A stretch of 42,476 nt of DNA from Bacteroidales bacterium (lineage in GTDB: Bacteria > Bacteroidota > Bacteroidia > Bacteroidales > Muribaculaceae): the NCBI GenBank assembly GCA_004552725.1, contig SFNM01000018.1, positions 1-42,476 of the forward strand, given 5' to 3'. Below the pieces are notes generated by a model. It saw only the letters and a list, made by a program, of their open reading frames with translations, was not told the origin of the DNA and made no database searches. Position 1 is the stretch's first letter. Every line of letters begins with the position of its first letter. The position numbers and the translations under genes are program-made. Of the stretch, positions 9,055 to 17,398 are shown in pieces.

Positions 9055-9092
9055 AAAACGTAGAGTATGGTTAAAAAGGTTGAATTCGAGTG

Positions 9093-9123
9093 CAAAGTTA
9101 CAAAAAAAGCGCGACATAGCCAA
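9093..9123 (-). promoter_or_regulatory. prfB promoter
   Basis: Minus strand TTG (9123-9121), 20-base spacer, TAACTTTG (9100-9093), 39 bases before the prfB ATG. This matches the Bacteroidota consensus. It diverges from the HicA promoter about 70 bases away. Confidence 0.7.
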
Positions 9124-9190
9124 CAGTTGATTAGACGATGGTGTGCTCACGCAAAAATATCAATTTATTTAAAAAATTTTGGAGAAAGGT

Positions 9191-9222
9191 TTTGGAAAAT
9201 AGCAACAAAATCGTTACCTTTG
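9191..9222 (+). promoter_or_regulatory. hicAB promoter
   Basis: TTTG (9191-9194), 20-base spacer, TACCTTTG (9215-9222), a full match to the Bacteroidota promoter pattern. The hicA ATG is 28 bases downstream. The HicB C-terminus may bind here for autoregulation (inference). Confidence 0.75.
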
Positions 9223-9250
9223 CACCACAATTCAAAAGCACATTGACCTT

Positions 9251-9433
9251 ATGAAGATTTCAGAACTGATTAAGATTGTTTCCAAGGCCGGTTGTCGGTT
9301 CTTGAGAAGCGGAGGTCGCCACGATATTTGGGTAAATCCGAAAGGTGAAAAATTTCCAATACCACGGCATCAATCCGAAGAAGTTCCTAAAGGTCTTGAG
9401 AAAGCAGCAAAGAAATGGGCAGGGGTTTCATAA
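9251..9433 (+). CDS. hicA: HicA-type mRNA interferase toxin
   Basis: 60 residues, the usual size for HicA. The family layout is clear: MKISELIKIVSKAGCRFLRS, then the GGRHDIWVNP segment with the catalytic His24 in the strand that fits the dsRBD-like fold, then the IPRHQSEEVPKGLEKAAKKWAG tail. HicA toxins bind and cleave mRNA in the cytoplasm when released from the antitoxin. The toxin gene comes first, as is common for hicAB. A strong promoter lies 28 bases upstream and the antitoxin gene follows after 69 bases. Confidence 0.85.
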   Translation: MKISELIKIVSKAGCRFLRSGGRHDIWVNPKGEKFPIPRHQSEEVPKGLEKAAKKWAGVS

Positions 9434-9502
9434 CCCCTCTCATTCCTTTTGAAATCATCATAAATCATTGTGCTTTTGAATTTAAACATAAACGTAAAAG
9501 AC

Positions 9503-9817
9503 ATGAAAATAAAGGCACTTGTAGAGAGAACTGACAATAATTTTTACTCAATAATAAGCGAGCAAGCCGTAGCCGGAAATTATTTCGGCGGTTATGGTTA
9601 TTCTGTACAAGAGGCAAAAGCGGATTATATGGAAAGTATGCGCGAGATGATTGAGATATCAAAAGAAGAAGGCAAAGACGTTAAACAAGCCGGAATAAAC
9701 GAATCAAAGATGAGGGCTTATAAATCCGGAATATCGACAGCAGGAGAAAAGACCATTACTAAAATCCTTCGCACTATTAAGGCTATGGGAGCAGAATTGA
9801 GTTCTGCTTCATTATAA
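9503..9817 (+). CDS. hicB: HicB-type antitoxin
   Basis: The frame opens at 9470, but the ATG at 9503 starts the conserved domain (MKIKALVERTDNNFYSII), giving 104 residues. Residues 1-60 resemble the HicB RNase-H-like partial fold (VERTDNNF, SVQEAKADYMESMREMIE). Residues about 65-100 (INESKMRAYKSGIS, KTITKILRTIKAMGAEL) resemble the C-terminal half of the HTH found in DNA-binding HicB proteins. It should neutralise HicA and repress the operon. The gap of 69 bases to hicA is larger than usual, so an internal start or the upstream ATG at 9470 could be used. Confidence 0.8.
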   Translation: MKIKALVERTDNNFYSIISEQAVAGNYFGGYGYSVQEAKADYMESMREMIEISKEEGKDVKQAGINESKMRAYKSGISTAGEKTITKILRTIKAMGAELSSASL

Positions 9818-9873
9818 ATACTTAGTCGACAATAAGGTTAGGCCATTTTTTGAAGAAAAATTTGGAAAAATGC

Positions 9874-9903
9874 TTGCAGAGTCGCAAAAAATGCGTAACT
9901 TTG
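9874..9903 (+). promoter_or_regulatory. Promoter of the YitT-family gene
   Basis: TTG (9874-9876), 19-base spacer, TAACTTTG (9896-9903), 45 bases before the ATG at 9949. Confidence 0.65.
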
Positions 9904-9948
9904 GGGCGGACAAACTAACAATGTGACACCTAACCCATCAACTGCACC

Positions 9949-10899
9949 ATGAACCCGTCGAAATCGATGCGCGACTATATAATAATTGTGTTGGGAATGG
10001 CAATCTATGCCATTGGCTTCACTGTGTTTATCTTGCCGCATGAGATAGTGACAGGCGGCATGGCCGGATTTTCTACATTAGTATATTACTTCTCGGGCGA
10101 GACAATACCGGTCGGAGCCACAATGTTTGGTGCCAACCTACTGCTACTTGCCGGCGGCTACCGCACATTGGGGCGCGAATTTGTGGTTCGCACTGTGTTT
10201 GGGGCGGCATTGTTGTCGGTAATGATTGGTATGATTGAGGGATATTTCACTTCGCATGCACCGATAGTAAGCGACAACACCATGAGTGTGCTGATGGGAT
10301 CGTTTGTGTGTGGTATCGGCATTGGGCTATATTACTCGCACAATGGGTCGGCCGGCGGCACAGACATTGTAGTGGCCTATCTCGACAAGAAAGGTCGAAG
10401 CAGTTTCGGTCGCGGTATGTTCTTGGTGGATGTGACCATAGTGTCGCTGTCGTTCTTACTGCCGTTTGAAGGCGATATGGATGCGCGAGTGCAAGCACGA
10501 GTGCAAACGATATTATATGGATGGGCATCGATATTTATCTACACACAGGTGGCAGATATGATGATTAATGCAAATCGACAAACCATTCAGTTCAATATAC
10601 TCTCCAATAATTGGCAACGGATTTCGGATCGCATCACCCATGAGTTGGGGCGCGGCGTGACAACCTTGAATTGTACCGGCTATTGGACTGGAACAACGCG
10701 CACGATGATGATAGTGTGGTGCCGACAATACGACACCGACATTATATATAATATAGTGAATGAGGAAGATCCCGAGGCATACGTCATCGCCACTGAAGCC
10801 CGTAGCGTCCATGGCAATGGTTTTGACCCGCTGAAAAGGAAAATCACCAAACATTCACATCCGGCCGCCACGAAAGCACATTCCGACTCATTTCATTGA
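9949..10899 (+). CDS. YitT family membrane protein (DUF161 and DUF2179)
   Basis: 316 residues. About residues 1-205 hold five or six hydrophobic helices with family hallmarks: AIGFTVFILPHEIVTGGMAG near the start and HNGSAGGTDIVVAYLDKK (about 130-147), matching the GGTDI signature of the YitT/UPF0750 family. Residues about 220-290 form the soluble C-terminal DUF2179 domain (GVTTLNCTGYWTG ... VIATEARSVHGNGF). It is an inner-membrane protein whose transport or sensor function is not established. The C-terminal extension (residues 295-316) is His/Ser-rich and probably disordered. It has its own promoter and stands alone between hicAB and ptb. Confidence 0.85.
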   Translation: MNPSKSMRDYIIIVLGMAIYAIGFTVFILPHEIVTGGMAGFSTLVYYFSGETIPVGATMFGANLLLLAGGYRTLGREFVVRTVFGAALLSVMIGMIEGYFTSHAPIVSDNTMSVLMGSFVCGIGIGLYYSHNGSAGGTDIVVAYLDKKGRSSFGRGMFLVDVTIVSLSFLLPFEGDMDARVQARVQTILYGWASIFIYTQVADMMINANRQTIQFNILSNNWQRISDRITHELGRGVTTLNCTGYWTGTTRTMMIVWCRQYDTDIIYNIVNEEDPEAYVIATEARSVHGNGFDPLKRKITKHSHPAATKAHSDSFH

Positions 10900-10956
10900 G
10901 TTTCAGATATATACCTAACAATAACGACCTTAAAGACTACCTGAAAACCCTCAAAA

Positions 10957-10973
10957 TTGCACACATTGTGCAA
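10957..10973. promoter_or_regulatory. Inverted heptamer, upstream copy (possible operator)
   Basis: TTGCACA (10957-10963), CAT, TGTGCAA (10967-10973): a perfect 7-bp dyad with a 3-base spacer. A second dyad of the same heptamers lies about 54 bases downstream over the promoter. Confidence 0.5.
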
Positions 10974-10992
10974 AAATGTGTTGTAAAACATA

Positions 10993-11023
10993 TTGCATAA
11001 TTCATAAAAAATGTGCAATTTTG
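10993..11023 (+). promoter_or_regulatory. Putative ptb-buk promoter
   Basis: TTG (10993-10995), 20-base spacer, CAATTTTG (11016-11023), which differs from TAnnTTTG only at the first base. The ATG of ptb is at 11042. Confidence 0.5.
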
Positions 11024-11027
11024 CACA
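11012..11027. promoter_or_regulatory. Inverted heptamer overlapping the -7 box (possible operator)
   Basis: TGTGCAA (11012-11018), TT, TTGCACA (11021-11027). The same two heptamers as at 10957-10973 but in everted order, covering the -7 element. A dimeric repressor or activator binding here would control ptb-buk (inference). Confidence 0.5.
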
Positions 11028-11041
11028 AAACTACCAAAACT

Positions 11042-11950
11042 ATGCAATTTATTAAAAATTTCACCGATTTAAAGGCCTTCATATCGGCCTCCTCGGAAAA
11101 GAAAGTGCGCGTGGTGGCAGTATGCCCTCATGATGATCACACGCGCGAAGCCATCGAAGCCGCCATCAACGAAGGTCTCGCCGAGTTCACCTTAGTAGGC
11201 ACACCCGACAAAATGGGAGCCCTACCCTCTTTGGCTGCTCACCTGATTGAAGAGGCCGACACTGACCGCGCCGCATACTTGGCTGTGGAAGAAGTGCGCC
11301 AAGGGCGAGCCGATGTGATGATGAAAGGTCTTATCAACACCGACAACCTATTGCGTGCCGTATTGAACAAAGAGCACGGGCTGCTGCCGGCAGGCAAGGT
11401 GCTGACCCACATCACAGCCGCACAAATCCCCGGGCATCATAAGTTGCTATTCTTCTCCGACGCAGCCGTAATACCCTTCCCCAAGCCCGAGCAGCGCACT
11501 GCTCAAGTAGGCTATTTGGCCCAAGTGTGCCGGGCATTAGGCATAGAGCAGCCACGCATAGCCTTGGTTCACTGCACTGAAAAGGTGTCGCCCAAATTCC
11601 CCGTTACCCTCGATTATGAGATGCTCAAAGAACAATGCGGACAAGGCTTGTTTGGCAATGCCATAGTAGACGGACCGATGGATGCCAAAACAGCAGTCGA
11701 TATCCATTCGGCACAGGTTAAAGGCATACAATCGCCCATCGGCGGCGATGCCGACGCGTTGTTGATGCCCGATATCGAGGCCGGCAATGTGTTCTACAAA
11801 TCGCTCACTTGCTTTGCCAAAGCGCAAATTGCAGGTATGTTGATGGGAGCAGCCTGCCCGGTAGTACTACCCTCGCGAGGCGACAGCACCGAAAGCAAGT
11901 TGTGCTCGTTGGCATTGGCATGCGCCACCTCCATCGCTCTGAAGCAGTAA
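11042..11950 (+). CDS. ptb: Phosphate butyryltransferase (or branched-chain acyl phosphotransacylase)
   Basis: The open frame begins at 10976, but the first 22 codons cover the promoter dyad; the ATG at 11042 (MQFIKNFTDLKAF) is the sensible start, giving 302 residues, usual for Ptb. The protein has the phosphate acetyl/butyryl-transferase fold with conserved DVMMKGLINTDNLLRAVLN (about 95-113), FFSDAAVIPFP and SPIGGDADALLMPDIEAGN (about 240-258). It interconverts acyl-CoA plus phosphate with acyl-phosphate plus CoA in the cytoplasm. The kinase gene follows after 48 bases, forming the ptb-buk ATP-yielding pair. In Bacteroidales this pair may serve isobutyrate or isovalerate formation rather than butyrate; no crotonyl-CoA genes are in the window. 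Confidence 0.88.
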   Translation: MQFIKNFTDLKAFISASSEKKVRVVAVCPHDDHTREAIEAAINEGLAEFTLVGTPDKMGALPSLAAHLIEEADTDRAAYLAVEEVRQGRADVMMKGLINTDNLLRAVLNKEHGLLPAGKVLTHITAAQIPGHHKLLFFSDAAVIPFPKPEQRTAQVGYLAQVCRALGIEQPRIALVHCTEKVSPKFPVTLDYEMLKEQCGQGLFGNAIVDGPMDAKTAVDIHSAQVKGIQSPIGGDADALLMPDIEAGNVFYKSLTCFAKAQIAGMLMGAACPVVLPSRGDSTESKLCSLALACATSIALKQ

Positions 11951-11998
11951 GCGAAAAATCCCCCTCTCACTCACTAACAACAGTATCTACTTTTACCG

Positions 11999-13063
11999 AT
12001 GAAAATACTCACAATCAACCCCGGCTCCACCTCTACAAAGATAGCAGTGTATGAAAACACCGCTCCGATGTTGACCGTAACCATCCGCCACACGCCCGAA
12101 GACCTCAAGCAATTCACGGCCGTCGAAGAGCAATTCGGCTTCCGACGCGATTTGGTGCTTGAGACCTTGGCCAAGCGCAATATGCCGCTGGATTTCAAGT
12201 GCATTGTGGCTCGCGGCGGGCTCACCAAGCCCATCGAAGGCGGCGTGTATGAGGTCAACGAGTTGATGCTTCACGACCTTGAGCATGCCGAACATCGCCA
12301 CGCTTGCAACTTGGGCGCGCGCATTGGCTACGAAATAGCCAAGCATGTGGAAGGACACTGTCCGGTGTATATTGCCGACCCGGGAGTGGTTGATGAACTT
12401 GAGGATGTAGCACGCATTACCGGCTCGCCCATTATGCCGCAGCACCCGATATGGCACGCGCTCAACCAACGCGCTATCGCTCGACGCCATGCCAAGGAAA
12501 ATCACTCAAAGTATGAATTGCTCGACTTGATTGTAGTGCACCTTGGAGGCGGCATCTCGGTTGGGGCTCACCGCCATGGACGTTGCATCGATGTAAACAA
12601 CGCGCTCGACGGAGCCGGGCCTTTCTCGCCCGAACGTGCGGGCACCCTACCCGCCGGAGCACTCATTGATTTGTGCTACTCGAATAAGTACACCTGCGCA
12701 CAACTCAAGAAGCGCATCAGCGGCAATGCCGGCATCGCGGCCCATTTGGGCACCACTGATATGATTGCCATCGAAGACTCCATCGCGGCCGGCAATAAAG
12801 AAGCAGAACTGATAGTAAATAGTATGATATATCAAATCGCCAAAGAAATCGGCGCCAAAGCAGTGGCCTTAGATGGTCGTATCGACGCAATCTTGCTTAC
12901 CGGCGGCTTGGCCAACTCGCGCTACATAGTGTCGCGACTGCGCCAACGTGTTGATTTCCTTGGTCCGGTATATGTATATCCCGGCGAAGACGAGATGCTC
13001 GCCCTCGCTCAAAATGGTCTCGCAGTGTTGCGCGGCGAAATACCTGTCAAACAATACGTCTGA
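11999..13063 (+). CDS. buk: Butyrate kinase family (short-chain or branched-chain acid kinase)
   Basis: 354 residues, the normal length of Buk. The acetate/butyrate kinase signatures are clear: the N-terminal phosphate loop ILTINPGSTSTKIAVYE (3-19), LIVVHLGGGISVGAHRHG (about 177-194) and the C-terminal ILLTGGLANSRYIV (about 299-312). It transfers phosphate from acyl-phosphate to ADP. It forms an operon with ptb upstream and is closed by a GC-rich palindromic terminator at 13087-13106. The substrate (butyrate, isobutyrate or isovalerate) cannot be told from sequence. Confidence 0.9.
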   Translation: MKILTINPGSTSTKIAVYENTAPMLTVTIRHTPEDLKQFTAVEEQFGFRRDLVLETLAKRNMPLDFKCIVARGGLTKPIEGGVYEVNELMLHDLEHAEHRHACNLGARIGYEIAKHVEGHCPVYIADPGVVDELEDVARITGSPIMPQHPIWHALNQRAIARRHAKENHSKYELLDLIVVHLGGGISVGAHRHGRCIDVNNALDGAGPFSPERAGTLPAGALIDLCYSNKYTCAQLKKRISGNAGIAAHLGTTDMIAIEDSIAAGNKEAELIVNSMIYQIAKEIGAKAVALDGRIDAILLTGGLANSRYIVSRLRQRVDFLGPVYVYPGEDEMLALAQNGLAVLRGEIPVKQYV

Positions 13064-13086
13064 CAAAACGTTTCATTTCCAACAAA

Positions 13087-13106
13087 GGGCGCCCCGCGGG
13101 GCGCCC
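13087..13106. terminator. Bidirectional terminator between buk and the GT-C-like gene
   Basis: A perfect 20-base palindrome (GGGCGCCC, CGCG, GGGCGCCC) between two convergent genes ending at 13063 and 13123. The flanking U tract is short on both sides, so strength is uncertain. Confidence 0.65.
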
Positions 13107-13122
13107 TCATTGTTTATATGGT

Positions 13123-14661
13123 TTACAATCGCTTAACCGGCTCAAAATCGGAGATAATGCGCAAGTCGTTGATAGTGTGAATGAAAATGGGTAAAGTAGT
13201 GATGTAGACATACCCATAAGAGCCTCCATCGACCCCAAAAAAGGGAATAATAATAGCATCACTCTTGAAATTCTTCACAAGTGGCGAATCAATTGATACA
13301 TAGCAACGCTGAATATGACTATCGCCGGTATAACCGTCAGGCAATGGGGCCACTAAAGCATGTTCATATTCGGTGACTTCGCCTGAGGGTAATAATCGAC
13401 CGAGGCCCTGGCGATAATTTTTCAGCGGACGAGCCACAAACTTGAAGTTTGCTTCGGGGTCGAGTTTGTAATATTCATAACCGGAAAGATAGTTAAATTG
13501 ATTAAGACCGGGCAATCCAATGGCCCAAATGGGTTGCTGAGGATACTCTGTGATATCAACGTAAACAGTGGTATCACAATTGCAAAGTCGCATATTTAGA
13601 ACATTTTTATATTCTACGATAGAACTATTGACCACCGAGAATGCCACAGTCCAACGAGCCACCAAAAGTGCCACTGCAATCACCGTGCCCACCCGGCGCA
13701 CTTGATCGGGCAAACGCCACTGAGCCGCCATTGCCGCCAACCCAATGCAACCGGCCACTTGGCCGAACCACGTAGTTCTTGGGCTGGGCGATGCGACCAT
13801 AAACAGAGAGCCACCCAAAGCCATCAAGAACAATGCCTGCCGAAAGATATCACCCATAAAACGATGACGATGGCGCAAGGCCTCAATTCCTTGAAGTAGC
13901 ATAAAAAGCAAAGCAGGCCAGGCACATATAGCAGATTCAAGAAATTGGTACACTTCAAGCAACTGACCTCGAGCAGCCCAACGCGCGTGAAAGCCTTTAG
14001 CCTTCAGCAGAAATGCGGAGCCGAGTGCGAGGCCTACCAACATCCACACCACATGCCGACGGCGCAGGCGTTTGTGCAATACCATCAAGCCGAGAATTGT
14101 GCACAAAGCAGTGAGTCCGAAGGCCTCGTGCCATGCACCTGTAAGTCCGCCAAGAGCAAATGTCCAGAAAGCATTAAACCGTTGGCGACGAATAGCCAAC
14201 CAAACGGCTGTAAGAGCAAAGGCTGTGGAGGGAATGTAGTTGAGATAAAAGTCGAGCGAGAGGATATAGTCGTACCACACCGGAAAGACCGACAATAGTA
14301 AGCAAAGGAATGTGACGGCACCCGAACGACGGATGTCGATGCGAGCCAATCGCAATGCCACCAGTATGGCGCACATAAACAGAGTTGCGGCCAATATATC
14401 CATCACCCACTTCGGCAGATAAAATGAGAACACGCAGGTGAGGTTGGCCAAGCGAATGTTGTCGTTCATATATCTCCAGGCCCACATATCGTAGAAATGG
14501 CTCCAATCTATGGGTGAAGGGATGCCGTCGACCGTTACCTTAAGGAACTCCATGTATAAGAAGTCGTCGAAGGCGTATGGCATCATCAAGAATGCAGCAG
14601 CGATAGACGCTACGGTAAAGATGATTGCACTCACGCTAAGCGCTTTACGCGAAACTTTCAT
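13123..14661 (-). CDS. Polytopic membrane protein, GT-C glycosyltransferase-like (DUF6056-like)
   Basis: 512 residues. About eleven hydrophobic helices span residues 8-345; the C-terminal 150 residues are soluble. The short acidic motif after the first helix (PYAFDDFLYMEF, Asp32-Asp33) and the WRYMNDNIRLANL segment in the first loop follow the layout of membrane GT-C enzymes and of the Bacteroidota family DUF6056, where an Asp in the first extracytoplasmic loop is catalytic. A sugar or lipid transferase role is inference. The gene starts 11 bases after the M16 protease gene ends and should be co-transcribed with it. Confidence 0.65.
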   Translation of the reverse strand: MKVSRKALSVSAIIFTVASIAAAFLMMPYAFDDFLYMEFLKVTVDGIPSPIDWSHFYDMWAWRYMNDNIRLANLTCVFSFYLPKWVMDILAATLFMCAILVALRLARIDIRRSGAVTFLCLLLSVFPVWYDYILSLDFYLNYIPSTAFALTAVWLAIRRQRFNAFWTFALGGLTGAWHEAFGLTALCTILGLMVLHKRLRRRHVVWMLVGLALGSAFLLKAKGFHARWAARGQLLEVYQFLESAICAWPALLFMLLQGIEALRHRHRFMGDIFRQALFLMALGGSLFMVASPSPRTTWFGQVAGCIGLAAMAAQWRLPDQVRRVGTVIAVALLVARWTVAFSVVNSSIVEYKNVLNMRLCNCDTTVYVDITEYPQQPIWAIGLPGLNQFNYLSGYEYYKLDPEANFKFVARPLKNYRQGLGRLLPSGEVTEYEHALVAPLPDGYTGDSHIQRCYVSIDSPLVKNFKSDAIIIPFFGVDGGSYGYVYITTLPIFIHTINDLRIISDFEPVKRL

Positions 14662-14672
14662 TTATGTTTGCT

Positions 14673-15905
14673 TTATTTGGTGTAGGTGAGGATAACTTTT
14701 GGGGTATGTAGCAGGCGCGCGGCAAGGTCTTGAATATGTGCGACAGTGGTTTGTCGGCGCCGCTCAAGTGCTTGATTGATATCGTGGCCGTGGATATCGG
14801 CTAATGCGAGGTTGAATGCACGTGCTTGCTGGTCGAGATTGCTGAGTGCATGAGTGGTGGCAAAGCGGTTGAATGTTCGTTGGAGCCGATAATCGGTTAC
14901 CTCGCCGGAATGGGTAAGCAATTCAAGTTCATGAAGTAATGCTTCTGCCACATGGTTGAGGTCGGCGTCGGATGCGGTGTGAGCGGTAAAGAGCACAAAT
15001 CCGGGGTGCTCGCTACCAATGATTGAGGCATCGGCTTCGATGATGGAGCCATCGCCCCGGGCCACGAGGTGTTGATATATGCTTCCAGAGCGTCCTGCCG
15101 ACAGAAGATCGGTGATAGTGTCAGCGGCATAGTAATCGGGTGTGCCGTATGGATCCATCGGAATTGCTATAATCACCATCGGTGAAGGAACTGGGCCGCG
15201 CATGTGCACATATTGGTCTTGTGAAGGAAATCCGCAAGGCGGGAGATTGCGAGGAGCAATTTCGCGGCGAGGGATATCGCCAAACCAATGCTCGATGCGC
15301 TCGCGAGCAAGGTCGTAAGGCACATTTCCACTCACGGCAAGGACAGCATTATTTGGAGCATAGTGAGCAAAGAACCAACGACGCACATCGTCGTCGGTAG
15401 CATTGAGAATATGCTGCGGTTCCAATCCGATAACGGGCCAGGAATATGGATGTTCGGGGGCATATAGTGCGGCGCGAAGGCCGTGCATCAAGTCACCGTA
15501 TGGGCGATTGAGGCATTGCTGTTTGAATTCTTCCACCACAACGGAGCGTTGCACCTGCAGGGCTTGGGGATTGAAAGAGAGCGACAACATTCGGTCGCTT
15601 TCGAGGTATAGCGCGGTGTCGAAGTTTGCAGCCGGAAGTTGACAGTGGAAGTTGGTAAAGTCCGACGATGTCCATGCGTTGTTAGTGCCGGCGGCTTCGG
15701 TTATTACCTTGTCGTAATCGGGCACGTTGATGGAACCGCCAAACATAAGGTGTTCGAACAGGTGAGCGATGCCGGTGAGCGAGCGTGCTTCGTCGCGAGC
15801 ACCTACGTTGTAGAGCACATCGACCGCCACCATAGAAGTGGTGGGGTCGAAGTTGTGAACTACACGCAAGCCATTCGGCAGCGTATATGATTTATATTCA
15901 ATCAT
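14673..15905 (-). CDS. M16 family zinc metallopeptidase
   Basis: 410 residues. The inverted zinc motif HxxEH is present as HLFEH (His48, Glu51, His52), with the third ligand Glu in RSVVVEEFKQ (Glu125/126), so the N-terminal half is catalytic. The C-terminal half (about 200-410) is the inactive clamshell lobe, giving the usual two-domain size of processing-peptidase-like M16 enzymes. No signal peptide is seen; it is probably cytoplasmic or exported by another route. Its ATG overlaps the stop of the cyclophilin gene by 4 bases, evidence for translational coupling. The substrate is unknown. Confidence 0.88.
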   Translation of the reverse strand: MIEYKSYTLPNGLRVVHNFDPTTSMVAVDVLYNVGARDEARSLTGIAHLFEHLMFGGSINVPDYDKVITEAAGTNNAWTSSDFTNFHCQLPAANFDTALYLESDRMLSLSFNPQALQVQRSVVVEEFKQQCLNRPYGDLMHGLRAALYAPEHPYSWPVIGLEPQHILNATDDDVRRWFFAHYAPNNAVLAVSGNVPYDLARERIEHWFGDIPRREIAPRNLPPCGFPSQDQYVHMRGPVPSPMVIIAIPMDPYGTPDYYAADTITDLLSAGRSGSIYQHLVARGDGSIIEADASIIGSEHPGFVLFTAHTASDADLNHVAEALLHELELLTHSGEVTDYRLQRTFNRFATTHALSNLDQQARAFNLALADIHGHDINQALERRRQTTVAHIQDLAARLLHTPKVILTYTK

Positions 15906-16777
15906 TTCACGATAGCAGCGGAAATGATGCGAATATCCTCTTTGGGACGGTCGGCACCATCGGTAGCAACGCTCTCGATGGAGTCGATAACGGCAGTGCC
16001 GTCGACCACTTGGCCGAAAACAGTGTAAGCGCCATCGAGATGAGGAGTGCCGCCTACTGAGGTATAAGCTTGGCGCACTTCATCGGTGATGGTAATAGGA
16101 TTTTTGGCAGCGATGGCTTCGGTTTCGGCAATTAGCGAATCGCGCAAAGCAGACAAAGCGTCGCGGTCTTCGGCGGCTTGGAGGGCACGAATGCGGTCGA
16201 TATGTTGCTGAGCGAGGCCGTTGAAGATGCTTTGGAGTTGCTGATTTTTAAGTTGGTTGGAGAGTTGGTCGAGTTGAGCAGGGAGCACACGTTTGCCGGT
16301 TACGATATAGAATTGCGAGCCTGAGGAGCGTTTTTGAGGGTTGACTTGATCACCTTGGCGAGCGGCAGCAAGTGCATAACGGCGATGGAAATGTTGTGGA
16401 TAAAGGATTTCAGCGTCGAGGGTGTAGCCAGGTCCGCCGGCACCGAGTCGTTGACCGGGTTGAGCAGTTTTGGAGTCGGGGTCGCCGGTTTGAACCATAA
16501 ACTCATTGATGACGCGGTGGAAGAGTACGCCGTTGTAATAGCCTTCGTTGACCAACTTGATAAAGTTATCGCGATGGATGGGAGTGTCGTTGAATAGTTC
16601 GACGGTGAAGTCGCCCAAGGAGGTCTCGAACTTAACCAGAGTGAGGGCGGAGTCAGGTTGTTGATTAGCCATAGAATCGTTTGAAGTTTGAGCATCGGCA
16701 GATGCGGCAGAATTGCTGCAAGCGGCCACGGCCACAAGCAGTGCTACCGCCATCATACCCAAAATTTTACCTTTCAT
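15902..16777 (-). CDS. Cyclophilin-type peptidyl-prolyl isomerase lipoprotein
   Basis: 291 residues. The signal peptide ends in VAVAAC (lipidation at Cys20), followed by a Ser/Ala/Asp-rich linker. The cyclophilin domain begins at LVKFETSLGDFTVELF (about 47) with catalytic Arg in VLFHRVINEFMVQTGD and SGSQFYIVTGK. An insertion of about 65 mostly helical, charged residues (about 165-232) splits the domain before HLDGAYTVFGQVVDG. Such inserted forms are common in Bacteroidales. It should catalyse prolyl isomerisation during folding in the periplasm. The gene overlaps the M16 gene by 4 bases. Confidence 0.9.
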   Translation of the reverse strand: MKGKILGMMAVALLVAVAACSNSAASADAQTSNDSMANQQPDSALTLVKFETSLGDFTVELFNDTPIHRDNFIKLVNEGYYNGVLFHRVINEFMVQTGDPDSKTAQPGQRLGAGGPGYTLDAEILYPQHFHRRYALAAARQGDQVNPQKRSSGSQFYIVTGKRVLPAQLDQLSNQLKNQQLQSIFNGLAQQHIDRIRALQAAEDRDALSALRDSLIAETEAIAAKNPITITDEVRQAYTSVGGTPHLDGAYTVFGQVVDGTAVIDSIESVATDGADRPKEDIRIISAAIVK

Positions 16778-16872
16778 ATTAATATTTTTGAAATTTTTAG
16801 CGGCTGAGGTTCCTGTTCTCCTGTGAGATTCTCAAGTACACTACGTTGAGATACATCTACGGGAGGAGGGGA

Positions 16873-17253
16873 TTAGAGGCGGTCGGGGTTGGGATATAGG
16901 CGCTTGTAGATGCGGCGGAAGATGTCGTCGGCTTGAGCGAGGTCTTCGGCTCGCGCAAGGTAATCATCGCCCCAGAGGGCTTGAACCAGCCCGGGGAGGA
17001 AAGCGTGGTCGCGATCCTTGTCGATAACAGCGGCAGCGAGTTGACGCACATAAGCAGTATACTTGGCCGGGTCGATAGCCTCGAGATAGCGGGCAGCGGA
17101 AGCGGTGAATTGGCCTGTGCGGTCCACATTAATGATGTTTTCGATAAGGACAGGGAGGTCGGGGTCGCAATCCTCGATGTGGTTGGCGATATATTCGTAG
17201 GTAAGCAATCCGTCGGGGTCGCTCTTAAGTCGTTTGAGATCTTCAGAAGTCAT
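16873..17253 (-). CDS. Conserved small cytoplasmic protein of unknown function
   Basis: 126 residues without signal peptide or membrane segment. It is acidic and predicted helical throughout (TSEDLKRLKSDPDGLLTYEYIANHIEDCD, later ALWGDDYLARAEDLAQADDIFRRIY), suggesting a helical-repeat or small all-alpha fold. I do not recognise a family. A TATTTTTG -7 box at 17278-17271 (minus) precedes it. It ends 95 bases before the cyclophilin gene and might be co-transcribed with it. Function unknown. Confidence 0.7.
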   Translation of the reverse strand: MTSEDLKRLKSDPDGLLTYEYIANHIEDCDPDLPVLIENIINVDRTGQFTASAARYLEAIDPAKYTAYVRQLAAAVIDKDRDHAFLPGLVQALWGDDYLARAEDLAQADDIFRRIYKRLYPNPDRL

Positions 17254-17270
17254 ATCTTGAAATTTTTTGG

Positions 17271-17278
17271 CAAAAATA
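17271..17278 (-). promoter_or_regulatory. -7 box before the small helical protein gene
   Basis: TATTTTTG on the minus strand, 18 bases before the ATG at 17253; no convincing -33 TTG. Confidence 0.4.
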
Positions 17279-17318
17279 GCGTTTTATTTTGGAATACGCT
17301 AATTTTTTTGCAAAAAGG

Positions 17319-17350
17319 TTGGGAAAAGCGGCTTAAAATCGCTAACTTTG
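17319..17350 (+). promoter_or_regulatory. nagB promoter
   Basis: TTG (17319-17321), 21-base spacer, TAACTTTG (17343-17350), with the nagB ATG 49 bases downstream. Confidence 0.7.
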
Positions 17351-17398
17351 CACCAATAAAGCAAAAAAATCGCTACTATCACCTAAAACAAAAGAACA

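Noticed and set aside
16830..16851. Hairpin TCTCAAGTA/TAC-TTGAGA between the small helical protein gene and the cyclophilin gene, considered as a terminator
   Set aside because: The stem has a bulge and there is no U tract on either strand.
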